Below, in pieces: positions 35,393-47,520 of a stretch of 64,000 nt of DNA. The position numbers and the translations under genes were made by a program. Every line of letters begins with the position of its first letter. Position 1 is the stretch's first letter. The stretch comes from Diogma glabrata (lineage: Eukaryota; Arthropoda; Insecta; Diptera; Cylindrotomidae), in the NCBI GenBank assembly GCA_963693315.1, contig OY856186.1, positions 286,026,492 to 286,090,491 on the forward strand. The letters are read 5' to 3'. The notes beneath the pieces are model-generated. The model was given only the letters and a program-made list of their open reading frames with translations, did not search any database and was not told the DNA's origin.

Positions 35393-36010
35393 GCTAAACT
35401 ATAGTATATTACTTAATTAGGAGCTAAACTGGTACTTTTTGTGTTGAGTGTATAGTTTGACAATTATAGACGATACACAAAAAATCACTTTAGCTCCGAA
35501 TTAAATATGTACACTATTTTTTCGGCAAACGTTTAAATATTTTATAAATTTGAAATTACATATAATGCATCAAAAATTTATAAATATGATTTATTGCCGT
35601 CATAATTACGTACAAAACGTAAAAAACATTTAAATTTGTATAAATAAAATTTTTTATCAAAGCAAGCTCCAATTCAAAATTTCATTAACCAATCAAACTA
35701 TTTGTTATGTTTTGTTGTCATAGTTACATACAATAATTAAAATTTCATAATCCAATCAGAATCAATTTCAGTTTTTGTTGTCATAGTTATACAATTGTTT
35801 GAAAAACTAACAAAACAACAAATAACAAATGCTACTACAACAAATAACAAATGCTACTTTACTGCCATCGTAACATAAAATAAAAATTTCGTTACTTTAC
35901 AGCCGCTTCAAGTCGAAAAAGTAAGACTTTAGCTAACTCCCTAGCGGCAGTAAAGTTAAACTTTACAGCCGCCCTAGCGGCAGTAAAGTTAAACTTTACA
36001 GCCGTTTGCC
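35393..36010. repeat. Foldback-type repeat, longer copy of the 24.9 kb family
   Basis: The left part is the hairpin with arms GGAGCTAAACTGGTACTTTT and AAAAAATCACTTTAGCTCC. The right part ends in two tandem copies of CCTAGCGGCAGTAAAGTTAA and ACTTTACAGCCGTTTGCC. Orientation is opposite to 24944-25175. The hairpin's GC-rich loop is mostly lost here. Confidence 0.55.
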
Positions 36011-37500
36011 TAAAAAAATGTTTATGAAAATACATTTCTATAGATATGTCACTTATCCAGTTTTTGTGCTCATTGTTTTGGGCTCAAAAGTGCCATTTTT
36101 CTTTGAAATTTTTATTTTCTAAAGCTGCATCCAAGCCAACTAGTTTTTTGTTCTTTGAAGTAAAAGTTGAATGAGAAAACATCAAATGCTCAAACATCTA
36201 AAAATAATTAATTCATAATGAACTTTACAATTTTTTTATTGTAGCTAATCCAACGGACTTTAGTTTTAAAAGCAAAAACTTAATAACCTTCTACATACAT
36301 ATCTCTCTCTTACAACAAACACTCGCGTACAACAACAAAAATTCTCTTTAGTTCCGTGAATTTGATGATAGTGCAAAAAAGGAATTCACCCAATACAAAA
36401 TATATAATGACGCCAGCATGTAACGTCTTTTAACATTATAATTATTACACATTCAAGTAATCAAAATTGTTTATTGGAAAAACATTTTAACTTTATTTTT
36501 TGATATCATAGTAAAAAAACTTGAATCACCTTCAATTCTGATTAACAAAAAAAGGTTATTTCTGATAATACAGTGATGAAGATTTTTGAATAGTAAGTTA
36601 ATCGGTATATGCTCATGATTCGCGTTTTATAACAAAAAAAAAATAATAGGAAACAGAAATGATGATCAGAAAATATTTTCAAATCGTGATTAAATATTAC
36701 GTCGTCTGGGATAAAAAAAAACAACAATACCTTTGTTTGCTTTATTTGTATGAAATTCGAAACTATTCGCTTGAACAAAGAAAAATTTAAAAAAAAACTA
36801 ATGTTCCCTCTTATGTTCCTGATATGTATTTCTATTAAATGGATTTATATTTTTTAATACCGAAAAAGGACAAAGGAATAATTTTAATATTTTTAGTTTG
36901 TTTACCTTTTGTTATAAACAGGAGGAAAACCTGTCGTTGTCATTAATAAAAAGAATTGTGTATTTGAAATACTATAAAAAGAATTCCCGGATTAGTCACT
37001 ACGGAAATTTAGATTTTGATTGATATGGGGTTGTTTGTTTTGTTTGCGTCAAATAATATTAAGTTACTTTGGAAAGAACAGGTTTTTAGTTAAAATTGTG
37101 TTAGACCGATCTACTAAAAATTACTGATCTTGATAAATGTGTTTTTAATTTAAATAATTAAATAAGAAAGAATCCTACAAAATGTTAAAATAAATTCTGG
37201 CCTCATTTTTAAACTCATCAAACTCTAAACAATTATTTTGAAATATGTATACGTATCAAAAAATAAAGGAGAAGAAAAGAGAAAACGATTTTTATTGTCT
37301 CTCGCTTGAACTCAACCGATACACTATCGCCTATCGGAGATGGTATAGGTTTCTACCTACGGAGATGGTTTTGGTTTCTACCTTAACAATTAACGATTTT
37401 TTTAATTTGTTTTTGTTTATTCCAGCTTACGGTATTTATTGAAATAAATAATGGATTTATTTAAAATCCACTTTACAAATATTAGTGGTCTAAAGTAAGG
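36011..37500. other. Intergenic AT-rich DNA
   Basis: No assigned feature. The ORF at 36542-36778 is AT-biased with no motif. GGAGATGGT..GGTTTCTACCT is duplicated at 37336-37381. Confidence 0.4.
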
Positions 37501-37640
37501 TGACTAGACGTCCCGCTTTTGGCGGAACAGTCCCGACTTTTAACAATTTGTCCTGCGTCCCGCGGCATTTTAAAAATATCCCGATTTTTCAAACGAAAAC
37601 AGAATTTCGTTATTCAAATGAGAAAAAGAATTTTGTTATT
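37501..37640. repeat. hAT-MITE end fragment with TCCCG boxes
   Basis: GTGACTAGACGTCCCGCTTT, CAGTCCCGACTTTT, CGTCCCGCGGC and ATCCCGATTT form the kind of subterminal box series seen at hAT MITE ends. A related piece with TCCGGATTTTGGTGGAA..AGTCCCG lies at 45230-45285. Confidence 0.4.
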
Positions 37641-37893
37641 TAAAATTAAATTTGGGCAATTTATATATCCTAAATAAAACGTTTTCTTTAGTTTAAATAT
37701 ATATAAATAAATTAAAATTATATAACAACCAATATCAACATAAATTTATGGAGCTCAATTTATGTCTTCTATTGAAATTGTAATTTAAATTATATTATGT
37801 ATATAAACTTATTCACACTTTTTAATTATTTATATCAAAATTTGAAAAATAAAATAATCCGTTAAAATTTAGTTATTTTAACTTGAGTTTTAC

Positions 37894-38034
37894 GCATGGA
37901 GGGATCAGTTTTTATTGATTTGTTTTTATTTTTGACCTACGGGAGTGACAAGCCCGCGTACTCCAGTCCCTGCTATTGACATACGAGTTAACGTGAGATA
38001 TCACATATCACTGGCAATAGCAGTGACTTCCAGA
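37894..38034 (+). mobile_element. Retroposon-like family, copy G (5' end only)
   Basis: Starts exactly GCATGGAGGGATCAGTTTTT and continues to CACTGGCAATAGCAGTGA, then stops. It fixes the family's 5' boundary independently of copies A-C. Loss of the 3' part must be a later deletion. Confidence 0.65.
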
Positions 38035-38161
38035 ATTAGATTATTTTTAGTCTCCCCGAATTTTCTTATTTTGCTAGGTAATGCAGGCGTTAGTGCTGAT
38101 GAATGATCCTGAAGTCTAATTAATTCAGGAAAAAAATAACTTTTAAAACTGTTGGTGTACC

Positions 38162-41100
38162 CAGTGATGTAAAAAACCCGGGTTTTTATAGCTCGGGCTT
38201 AGACCCCGAGTTTAAACCCGGGGTTTAAACCCAAAATGGGGTTTAACAGGTTTTTTTTTAATTTTCTTTACATATACTATAAAAAAACATATTTTTTTAA
38301 ATTGTATTTATTTCATATAGTAGTGTAATTTATAATCAATACAAAAACAACGAAAAATTGTAATCAATCCAAATATAATCCAAAGAATTTTAATTTTAGT
38401 AAAAAAAGCAAAAATAATTTTAATTTTTTTTAATTTAAGTAAGAAAAACTTCCATTTGAATCTGATTCGGAACTTTTGTCCAATTTCGAATCATCAGAAA
38501 TTTCGCTTCTGTTTTCGTCTTCAAATTCGTCGACTTCCACAACTTGTTCCAAAAAACGAGCGCCAGCGGTAGCAGGTACAGGAGAATTTCTTTCTGATTG
38601 TGATCCTTGTGGATGTGGTGGTGTTGTTTTTTTATTTAAAGTTTCCAATTGTATGTCAAAAAGATTATTTTTCCAGCTCTTTCAGTTAATAAGCGATTTC
38701 TTTTTTTTTGACTGAATGAACCCAAATGTGCTGAATGATCTTTCGGTAGCTGCAGATGTTGCTGGTGCACCTAGAAAAATATATTTTATGTTTACTTTTT
38801 GCTTGAAAATTAACATTAATACAATATAACAAATTAATGCAATACCAATTAACTTACCTAAAATGCAAATCGCTACTTCAGCTAAGTCACTGGTCCCCCG
38901 AATTGATTTCCACCAAACATTTGGACTAATTTCGTCCAATCCTTGCCATAGAAAATCTTTTGGCCACTGGCCTTCTTTTTCACGGTGGTCAGCTAGATCA
39001 ATTTTAATTTTTGAAATATTTAACTTCAGATGAGTTCCAATTTTTACAATACATTCTATTCCATCAAGAATTTGCTCAGCATTCAATAAATGTCCTCTGG
39101 ATTTTGGGTCTAGCAGTGTTGCCGCTAAATGAATGCTGCTTATTCCGAACTCTTTTCGTTCATTAATTTTTCTAATTATTTTACTTTCTTCTACTTTTGT
39201 AAGCGGAGACTGTGGTATTTGCAGCAACAAATTTTCTTCCAACTTCTGGAACTCTTGAAAAATTATATGAGTTAAAGGATCATTCGATTGTAAACGTGTT
39301 ATCAAGTCAACTATTGGTTTCATTATTAAAACCATCTTATTCACGCGGACCCAAAACACACTATCATCAAGGAGCTTTCTTTTTACTGCTAATGGTAATT
39401 TTAGAACTAATTCCTCTGAGCCGCTTACAGCTAAGCTCTGAAGAACAATTTTATTTATTAGTAAACTTTCCAAGCAAAACATATTACTTCCCCATCTAGT
39501 CTTTCCCGGCAATTTAAGGGAAACTCATTTTCTTTTCCTTTCCGATTTTATCAAAAACAGCTTGAAGCACGTGGCTTTGCTTAATAGTTTTAACAATTTC
39601 CACAACACTGGCCATGAACTCTTTGACAGTGTTACAACTTAAAATGTCCTTAATCAAAAGATGTAAAAGGTGTGCAAGGCAGCCCAGGGGAAATATATGT
39701 GGAAATTTTTCATTTAAGAGTCTAAATGCTGCCTTCATATTGGAAGCATTGTCTCCTATAATTACTAAAAATTTTTTTGGATCATATTTTTTCATCACCA
39801 GTTCCATTTGCTCTGACAAATAAGTAGCATCATGTTTGTTATCCTCAGTAAGTAGAAATTTAACAAAAAATGGATCGGGATTTGAGACTATAAAATTTAT
39901 TACCGATTGATTTTTAATGTTGCTCCAGCCGTCGCACTGCAGATGCAAAGTTTTTGGTTTATCTAATTGATGTTTCACTTCATTTTGCATTTCTGCATAT
40001 TGAGATTCCAAATAGGTTGTTGCTATGCGATGTCTGGATGGCAGAGTATAGGCCGGTTTTATTTTTTTAAAAAAATGAGTCCAAAGTGGATGTTTCACCA
40101 ATGAAAAAGGTGAACCGGTAATAAAAATTGCCTTTGCTAAACATTCATTTAATTCTTCCTAAAAACAACATAAAATGTAAATTAATAAAAAACAGTTGTT
40201 ATAGTGAAAGTTTCGGTGGAAAAAAATTTGCGGCTTATAAGGTATCATATTATGTCGAAACTCGAAAGTCGAACTAAAATCGTTCTACGAAGCTGGATGC
40301 AATTTTTTCCTAGCGGAAATTATAGCGGTTTTCCGTAAACATAGAAGATCACCGCACTTAAAGCCACGTCCATTGAACGATTTTTCGTTCATCATATCCA
40401 TATGCCACCTTATAAGTTTGCAATTTTTTACCATCGAAATTCGAAACTAACGGAGTGACCTAGTATATAGATCGTTCATTTCAAGGAACTATCTAATTAA
40501 ATAAATTTTACACTTACATTTTCCACTGGACTCATTTCATCAAAGAAGGGTTTTAAACCTGTTGCCTTTTTACCGCTTGAAATTGATTTTAGAACTCCTT
40601 TCGATCCAGCTCCATCAGATTCAGAAATACTGACAAAAAAGTTTTATTTTCAAAAAAGTTTTATTACTGCTGCAGTGCTGCTGTACTTTTACGAATTTTG
40701 ACCCCCGAATCTTATATTACTTACCTTTTATTTGAATTCTCTTGGCTACTGACGACATCGCCTGAACTTGTACTGCTTAGAGTGCGAGTGCCTGTAGTGT
40801 TTTCAGACCCAGACCTACCAGCTGATGATAATTTTAACTCATCATCAAAATGTTTCACAATATCGACAGGACAATTCCGGCACTTTTGTACAATATGCTT
40901 TTTCATTTTAGTTGTTACAGCAAAAACGTATTCCTTTGCGCAGAACTTGCATATAGCCCCTTTATTTCTCTGCTTAAAGTGATTCCAAATTTGTGACTTT
41001 GTTCTGACCATTTAAACAACACTTTTGAACAGTAATTGTTTTTTTTTTATGTTTAATTTAATTAGCAAATTGTGCTGTTTTTATGAAAAGAAATTCAAAA

Positions 41101-41985
41101 TTTTGAACAAATAAACACCTTAACCTTCGAACACTAACATAAAAAAAATGTTTTTTTTACAAGTCACTACTTGACGAAAAATTAAATCCTTAACGTTTAC
41201 CGGTTTACGTAAAACAATTCATTTAACAATACAAACAAAAGCCACCCACACAATGATTGACAATAGGTTAGGAATTATAGTTTGTATTCGCAATAGAAAT
41301 GCAGACAGAAAAAAACATTTTGCTTTTATAATTTACAGTTACATTAAAGAATGTAAAAAAAAAATTACATATTTGCTACACAGAGAGACTAATAGTGTAT
41401 TCTTTTTGACGGTACTGAACAAGTTCCAACACCGAATTATCGAAATTTGTATTCTTTTGGGTTGCCTGTTGCACCAACACAGAATTATGATTTCGATCGT
41501 ATTCTTTTGGAAACGCAACTTTTTGTGATTTTTGTTTGTTTATCGTATTTGGGATGTTTTTTTTTGTATAACAGGTATTAATATTATGAAAATATTATTT
41601 TGTGAATAAAAAATCAACCAATCACAATTAATCTGGATTAATATCTGTAATGCAAAAATAGAACAGAATTCAAGTGATCTTTTTAACTTGTAATTGTACT
41701 GATTTTTTTTTTGTTCTATACTGAGACAATTTAAAAATTCTGATTTTTTGTCCATACTCGGTACAGTCGAAAAGAATACACTATAAAAATTAAAAAAAAA
41801 AATTTTTTTTGCGACTATCAAAAAAGAGAGGCGCAAAATACAATAATAAAAAGTTTAAAAAAAAAATAGTAGTGATTTTTTAATTAAAGGAAAAAACCCA
41901 AGGGTTTTTAGGGTTGTTTGGTGCTGGGTTTAAACCCATTTATAGAAACCCAACCCTGGGGTTTAAACCCGCAGTCACATCACTG
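38162..41985 (-). mobile_element. Complete hAT DNA transposon with perfect 8-bp TSD ggtgtacc
   Basis: Both ends read CAGTGATGT inward and are flanked by ggtgtacc (38154-38161 and 41986-41993). Subterminal GGGTTTAAACCC palindromes repeat at both ends, probably transposase-binding sites. The 3.8 kb interior holds one four-exon transposase gene on the minus strand. A perfect TSD with a gene spoiled only by a few indels suggests a fairly recent insertion. Confidence 0.92.
38430..41011 (-). pseudogene. hAT transposase, BED finger, four exons, a few frameshifts
   Basis: Exons: 41011-40725, 40629-40518, 40158-38858 and 38770 leftward, with GT-AG introns in compatible phases. Exon 1 holds the BED finger (SQIWNHFKQRNKGAICKFC..H). 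Exon 3 has CDGWSNIKNQSVI (first Asp), LVIIGDNASNMKAAF (second Asp) and PLGCLAHLLHLL, then KLPGKTRWGSN, a W-box region, and WWKSIRG. Exon 4 has APATSAATERSFSTFGF, the hAT dimerisation core. Frame breaks: one 1-nt shift near 39515-39530 between MSFP and KLPGK, and a shift at the A9 run at 38699-38707 before LLTERAGKIIF. An acidic, Ser-rich C-terminal tail is encoded at 38648-38430 in yet another frame. The predicted role is cut-and-paste transposition in the nucleus. This copy is nearly, but not, intact. Confidence 0.88.
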
Positions 41986-42174
41986 GGTGTACCACCACTT
42001 TTATAGGTTTTCCGGCTTATTAAGTAAACTAACTGTACTAAACCTTTCTCACAGACCCAAGTTTTGACACATCGGAGTGGGACGTTTTAAGCTCTTCACA
42101 TCTTATAATTATTTTGAGGCGGTTTTTTGATTTAATGAAAAATTAATGAAATCTTCGGGTTTGCATAAAATTTA

Positions 42175-42425
42175 TTCGGGATGAAGTATCATTATTAAAA
42201 AAATATATTGATAAGGAAAAAGTTAAAGTTTGGGGATCAGTAAAAATCACAATAAAGAACAAACAATGGTTAGAAATGTTTTATCATTTTGAAACAAACC
42301 GTATTCCATACAATAATGTAATAAAAAATATGAAATACGCGTTGTCAATACATTACTAATGCTGCGACTGAACGCGTTTTTTCTACGGTTAAAAAAGTGT
42401 GGACATCAGAAAAATCGTAATTAAG
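42175..42425 (+). pseudogene. hAT transposase C-terminal relic
   Basis: Reads EVSLLKKYIDKEKVKVWGS, WLEMFYHFETNRIPYNNVI and, after a frameshift, TNAATERVFSTVKKVWTSEK. This is the hAT dimerisation motif (A.ERVFS...WT..R). No ends or TSD found. It is a different family from the element just upstream and lies on the opposite strand. Confidence 0.65.
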
Positions 42426-43074
42426 ACTAGGGTTGAGACTAGAGTTTTTGATTTCTCGACTTTTTATGAATCTCGAGATTCGAGAATCTCGATTTTATCA
42501 ACGATTGTGTTTCTCGAAAAAATTGCGAATAAATATTTGAATTTCTCGTGATTCTCGAGAATTATTAAAAATTAATTTTAACAAGAAATGGATCCTTAAA
42601 AAATAATAAATTAACTAATTATACATGAATTTGTTTATTCAATAAATAAAAGAATTCAAGATGCATTAAATAATATATGTTTTAAATTATTTAAGTGAAT
42701 TAAATTAATTGTTTTAAAAAAATAATTTAGGGTTGCACCGATTAATCGGTAGATAATCGGTAATCGGCGATATCGGCCATTTTGCCGATTATTCGGTTTC
42801 GGCTTTTTTGTCCGATTAATTGGCCGATTATCAACACATGCGTTTTTAATTGTTTATTGCATTTTAAACACAACAAATTCCAAACTCTAAAACACCATAG
42901 TCTGCCATAGTTGAAAACCTTTTAAGAAAAGTATAAGATTGAGGGCTGCTTAAAAATATGACAAATCTGTTTATATATTTCTGCATTTTTTTGATAACTT
43001 GACAGTTCTAACTTTTGAAAAAGTTGATTTAAAATAGAGCTGTTTTTAAATGTTGTTGTTCAGTTGTTAAATGT

Positions 43075-43320
43075 CCATGTTCAGGTTCAGGAACTCTACT
43101 ACTGCCCTTGGGTGGTACCACAAATCTTCCTTCGTCAGGTTGGCTACATTATCAGGACGCTCTCACATGCGGGACACTTGTCAATAGTTTCAGAAACAAC
43201 TCTACTCATGTAGTTGTTTAGGATGTGAGACCAGCCGCATCTTAGTTGGACTAGGATTGATCTGGTTTTGCGAGGTAATTGGACCTCCTCGTCAGCGACT
43301 TTTGGTGGTTTTCTATTTAG
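43075..43320 (-). pseudogene. LINE C-terminal fragment
   Basis: Minus-strand reading gives KPPKVADEEVQLPRKTRSIL, QLRCGWSHILNNYMSRV, DKCPAC and, after a frameshift, NLTKEDLWYHPRAVVEFLNL. This is the usual C-terminus of Jockey/CR1-type LINEs (LP...R..LAQLRSG..L..Y..R, CP.C, LW..P...A.FL). It abuts a plus-strand LINE 5' fragment, a head-to-head arrangement. Confidence 0.65.
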
Positions 43321-43349
43321 AACTCAATTTGGAGCATAGTTTCTTATTA

Positions 43350-43905
43350 AGTTTTCAACAGTTTTGGTGTGGAGTGCTTTTAATTCAGTTCTATATGTAG
43401 ATTGCAGTTTGCTGCCTTCACAAGATGGACGGGTCTACGGCCCAATTCCGACCAAGGACCATCACAACAATTTCGACGAAAGTTGCAAATCCGTCGCTCC
43501 ATTTTTTTTGGTAAAGAAACAGCTTTCACTGGCCTCACTACTTCAAACACTCCTCGTCATGGCTGGTATTGAAAGAAATCCGGGACCAACTAAAATATGG
43601 CACTGTTCAATATATAAAAACATCTTAAGGGCAAACACAACATCTATTCAGTGTAATACATGCAAGGAATGGTGCCACCTCAAGAACTGCTCAGTTCTTG
43701 TCACACATAAGCAATGGACCAAGAACTACATAGCGCCATGTTGTCAAGCATCAAATTTAAATACCAACACGAGCTTGCAACAAAACACAATGCGAATGAA
43801 CACGCTACTGGAAACCCCGAGTGATGTAAAAATTATGCAACTACATTGCAACGGTCTCACGAATAAGATCGACGATATAATAAACTACATGTGCTGTTTT
43901 TAAAT
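43350..43905 (+). pseudogene. LINE 5' fragment: 2A-like NPGP motif, PHD-type finger, start of endonuclease
   Basis: The 179-residue frame (43364-43903) shows QTLLVMAGIERNPGPT at about residues 61-76. This is close to the 2A consensus (..G-D-V/I-E-x-N-P-G-P) but lacks the Asp. It is followed by a Cys/His array WHCSIYKNILRANTTSIQCN, CKEWCHLKNC, WIAPCC-like (PHD/zinc-ribbon), then VKIMQLHCNGLTNKIDDII, the opening strand of a LINE endonuclease. 2A or 2A-like sequences followed by PHD fingers are known from some animal LINEs, where 2A lets one ORF yield two proteins. The frame stops at CCF just after the endonuclease begins, so this is a 3'-truncated relic. Confidence 0.7.
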
Positions 43906-44773
43906 AAAGTACTATTGTTACTGCCATCGACACATGAATTTTTTTTTAAATTTCACCAAACTTCTTGCCACTGTAAATTTGTTCAAATTGTTTTATACAT
44001 CAAGTTCGAAACAAATAGAGGCTCATACATATATATACATACATATACATAAAATAGCACTTTGGTGACATCAATTTACGAACTTTGTAGTACAATATTT
44101 TAATAACCACGCCATTTTGTGTGGACAGGTTAGTTTTATACGCATCTTAAATTTCAGGGCCATAAGTTTATAATTTATGAGATACTCGATATAATGGAAA
44201 AATTCGTGTATGCTCAAAAACAAGCAGCATATCAGTCAGAAATATCTCCAAACCAGCAAAAGCAAGGTTCCGAGAGCTAAACAGCCTGTAGGGTTAATAA
44301 GGCGCAGTGCCCAACAAATATAGGAAGTGACCGAAAATAAATTTATAAAGAGTTCAGAACTAGATTTATAGTACTATATAATTTAATAAAACATTAGTTT
44401 GGCTAAGAAACATGAAACATTCGCCAAGTACAGTTCCTTTCGGATTTGAAAACCTCGATTTGTGTTCCAAAATTCGGTGCAAAGTTTCTTGTTCGGTTAA
44501 CAATGGCAGTGTGATTCTCGAAGTTTGCCATTTGTCAATAATTACAACGAATTCGTACCGAGATGCATGAATCCACCAAATGTGCCACAGTCGACCTGGA
44601 TAATGGGTAAAAAATAAGCAGAGGACGGCAGATTGTTTACCTACGAAAGGAAAATATTTGCCAGAAAAATGCAAAAAGCACTTTCAACAGTAACAGAATT
44701 TTTCATTTAAATATTGCCGAACTATAAATAAAAAATAAAAGCGACATTTGCATAACATTTTAAACTAAGATTC
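43906..44773. other. Interior of the TAGGGTTGCACC element, unassigned
   Basis: A 102-residue minus frame (44366-44674) has several Trp/Cys residues (WHIWWIHASRYEF) but no family I recognise. The rest is AT-rich. Confidence 0.3.
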
Positions 44774-45228
44774 CCGGGTAAGAATTAGCTAATGGGCCAA
44801 GCCCGCACCACAGCTTTTGGGGTTTGGGCCAGACTTAACATTTTCAAACGGCCCAAGCTTGGCCCAAGCTTGGAATGATGTCCTGGGGCCAAGACTGGCA
44901 AACCAGACTTGGGCCAAGTATGGCAAATCAGACTTGGGCCAAGTCTGGCAAATTAAATATTACATTAAATATTACAAATTAAATATTACATTAATTAAAT
45001 ATTTCATGAAATATTTCAAAAATATAAATTTCATGAAACTTACAATCACTATAACAATGCATAACCAGCTGGTGAATAACGTGCAATATAATAAACTGAA
45101 TCTTGGTTCAGTCTAGGCATTTACAACTGGCCCAGACTAAAACCGGAGTTAACTAGCCAAGGCTTGGCTCGCCAATACTGGCCCGAGGTTGGCCCATTGT
45201 TTAACATTGGCAGTTCCTACCTGGATTG
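44774..45228. mobile_element. Small MITE with repeated TTGGGCCAAG palindromes
   Basis: Left end CCCGGGTAAGAATTAGCTAA, right end (inverted) CCAGGTAGGAACTGCCAATG. Both lead into AATGGGCCAA. Interior boxes CTTGGGCCAAGT, TTGGCCCAAG and TTGGCTCGCC recur many times around an AT-rich centre. Possible 4-bp flank gatt on both sides. No coding sequence. Confidence 0.5.
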
Positions 45229-45431
45229 CAAAGCGTCCGGATTTTGGTGGAATTGACCCGATTTGTGAAGAAAAGTCCCGCGTTCTAATTAATAGTCTAA
45301 TTAAAAAATTCTTTGTGCAGATTTGTTTAACTCATTTTCATCAAATAATCAGCAGCCGATTAATCGGTATCGACCGATAAAGAAAGTCGATTAATCGGTA
45401 ATCGGCAAGATTGCTTATCGGTGCAACCCTA

Positions 45432-46344
45432 AAAAATATAAATATGTATCACTATATAGAATAAAATATGTTATTTAAATTTAATTTTTGGAGTTGAAAA
45501 AACTTTTAGTTAATTTTTAATTTAATTTTTGCTATTTAAAAAGTTTTACAACACAAGACTAGCGATTTTGTCACTCAGTCTAGTGATTTATCATTGAATC
45601 GTACTCTCCGTTTACTGCAAAAATTTCCAGATAAAGAAACATTTCTTTCATTTGCATTGTTATTATTTATTTAGCGGATGGTTTTTGTTCTGACACATTA
45701 AAAATAAAAATAAAACTTAAAATAGGTAGATTTTCCTATGAAACCTACATAAAACAAAACATGAATACACATTAAATGAGCTTACAATCGATTTGATTGC
45801 GCGTCTTTTAGTTAAAAATTAAAAAGTTAAATATTTGAACATTGCGCAGTATATTTGAACATTAGATGTTTACATCGCGTGAGTCTGATGGACTCGAGCG
45901 TTCCAGGAGGATAATGATACACGTTTCATCTAAGTTGTACAAAATAAACTAAAAACAATTTTATTATTAACATAAAAATGCAAACTCAATTGAGTTTCTC
46001 CAATCGACAATTTTGATTGAAGAAAAAAAACAAATACACAGACTTATCTTCAATAGATTACAATATAAAATAAAAATAGATTTATTAATTTAATTTTATT
46101 TACCTCACTGCAAGATCACCTTTGTGCACTATTTCAATTTAATTTATTGGATACAATTTTAAAATAAGTTAAATTCTAACTCTTATTTCGGCTACTTATG
46201 ATGAAATGAAATCATTAAAAAAAAACAAATTTCACTGACATACAATTATTTTCCTCGAAGCAGCAAGAACGCCCCTACAGTCAGTTCTTGCTACTCTGAG
46301 ATTTTGTGTTTGTGTTTGTGCTTGTAATTAATTGTTCACCTATT
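45432..46344. other. Intergenic, nothing recognised
   Basis: AT-rich spacer without supported genes or repeats. Confidence 0.4.
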
Positions 46345-47520
46345 CAACATTTATTATTATTTATTATTATTAATTATTTTCAAATCTTAAGGTGTTTGGT
46401 AGTGGATATTGTATGGCCACTACAAGTCTATCCATGCTACTACATCGGGAGTTGCCAATTGGATGTCTGAGATGTCGCCATTGTATCGTCGAATTGGACA
46501 CACAGTTGCAATATGTTTTGTGGTTTGTTGTGGAACGTCGCAGTCACATTGAGGGGACTCTGAGATGCCCCCATGTCGAGCCAGCCAGTTTGTGCAATAT
46601 ATTGTTTCTCGTTTTAAGTTTTTTTGACGTATTCTCCAGGTGGAGTTTAAAAGAAAGAGTTCTATCCAGAGTAATGCCCAGATACTTTGGCTGTTGATTG
46701 TATTTAATGACAATGCCGTTAAATAACACTAATAGTTCGTGTTTTGCCAGTTTGTCGTTTAAGTGGAAACAAGAACTCTCGGTTTTACTTAGATTAGGAA
46801 ATAAGCTCCACGTTCGAAAATAGTCATTCACTTTCGTCATGTCAGTTGAGAACATTTCTTCCAAGAAACCCATGTCTTTGTTTTGAGTGACCAAGGTCCA
46901 ATCATCAGCGTACCCAAATTTCTGTGATGTTGTGTCAGGAATGTCATGGATGTAAAAATTAAAAAGTAATGGCGCCAGGACAGAACCATTTGGCAAACCA
47001 TTGTTAAGCATTTTGGACCTACTACAGGAATTATTTAGATGAACTTTGAATACACGATTACTCAGCATGTTGTTAATTAAACGTGAGATGGTGCTACAAG
47101 ATATTGCATTGAACAGCTTATATATAATCCCAATTCGCCAGACTGTGTCATATGCTGCAGTGAGATCGATGAATACTGCGCCGGTTTTTAGTTGTTTTTG
47201 ATACCTAGCTTCGATATAGGATGTTAAAGCAAGCAATTGGTCAATGCAACTGCGATTGGGACGGAAACCAGCTTGTTCAACTGGGATCTGCTCATTCAAT
47301 ATCGATGCGATACGGTTGTATATGAGCCGTTCTAGCAATTTGTAGCAGGCGCCCAAAAGTGCGATTGGACAATAGCTTCCTGGTTCATTGGATGGTTTAC
47401 CTGGCTTAAGTATCGCTATCACTTTCGTAGACTTAAAGTGTTCTGGAAGATTGCCGGTTTCTAGGATATTCGAGAAAAATTTAGTTAGGCATTGTTTAGG
47501 TGAACTTTTGCGATTGCAAG
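46345..47520 (-). pseudogene. 5'-truncated Jockey-like LINE: reverse transcriptase and C-terminal knuckle
   Basis: From 47520 leftward: [59 protein letters not shown] (first catalytic Asp), [20 protein letters not shown], and GYADDWTLV (catalytic YADD), then QPKYLGITLDRTLSF. This RT frame is unbroken for about 300 residues. Near 46590 a frameshift with deletion joins it to SPQCDCDVPQQTTKHIATVC, the C-terminal zinc knuckle. A (TAA)n-type tail lies at 46345-46380. The N-terminal endonuclease is absent. The first ~555 bp of the RT are duplicated in the right palindrome arm. Confidence 0.85.

Larger units (their letters stand above)
42728..45431. mobile_element. hAT-like element with TAGGGTTGCACCGAT ends
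   Basis: TAGGGTTGCACCGATTAATC at 42728 and its inverse ATCGGTGCAACCCTA at 45431 bound subterminal runs of CGATTAATCGGTAATCGG-type boxes. The same terminus occurs at 19071, so both belong to one family. No transposase is left. The interior is occupied by two LINE fragments and another MITE. TSD is not clean (aaataatt and aaaaatat). Confidence 0.65.

Noticed and set aside
46392..46697. Plus-strand ORF opposite the Jockey-like LINE C-terminus
   Set aside because: The minus strand carries the recognisable RT and zinc-knuckle motifs.
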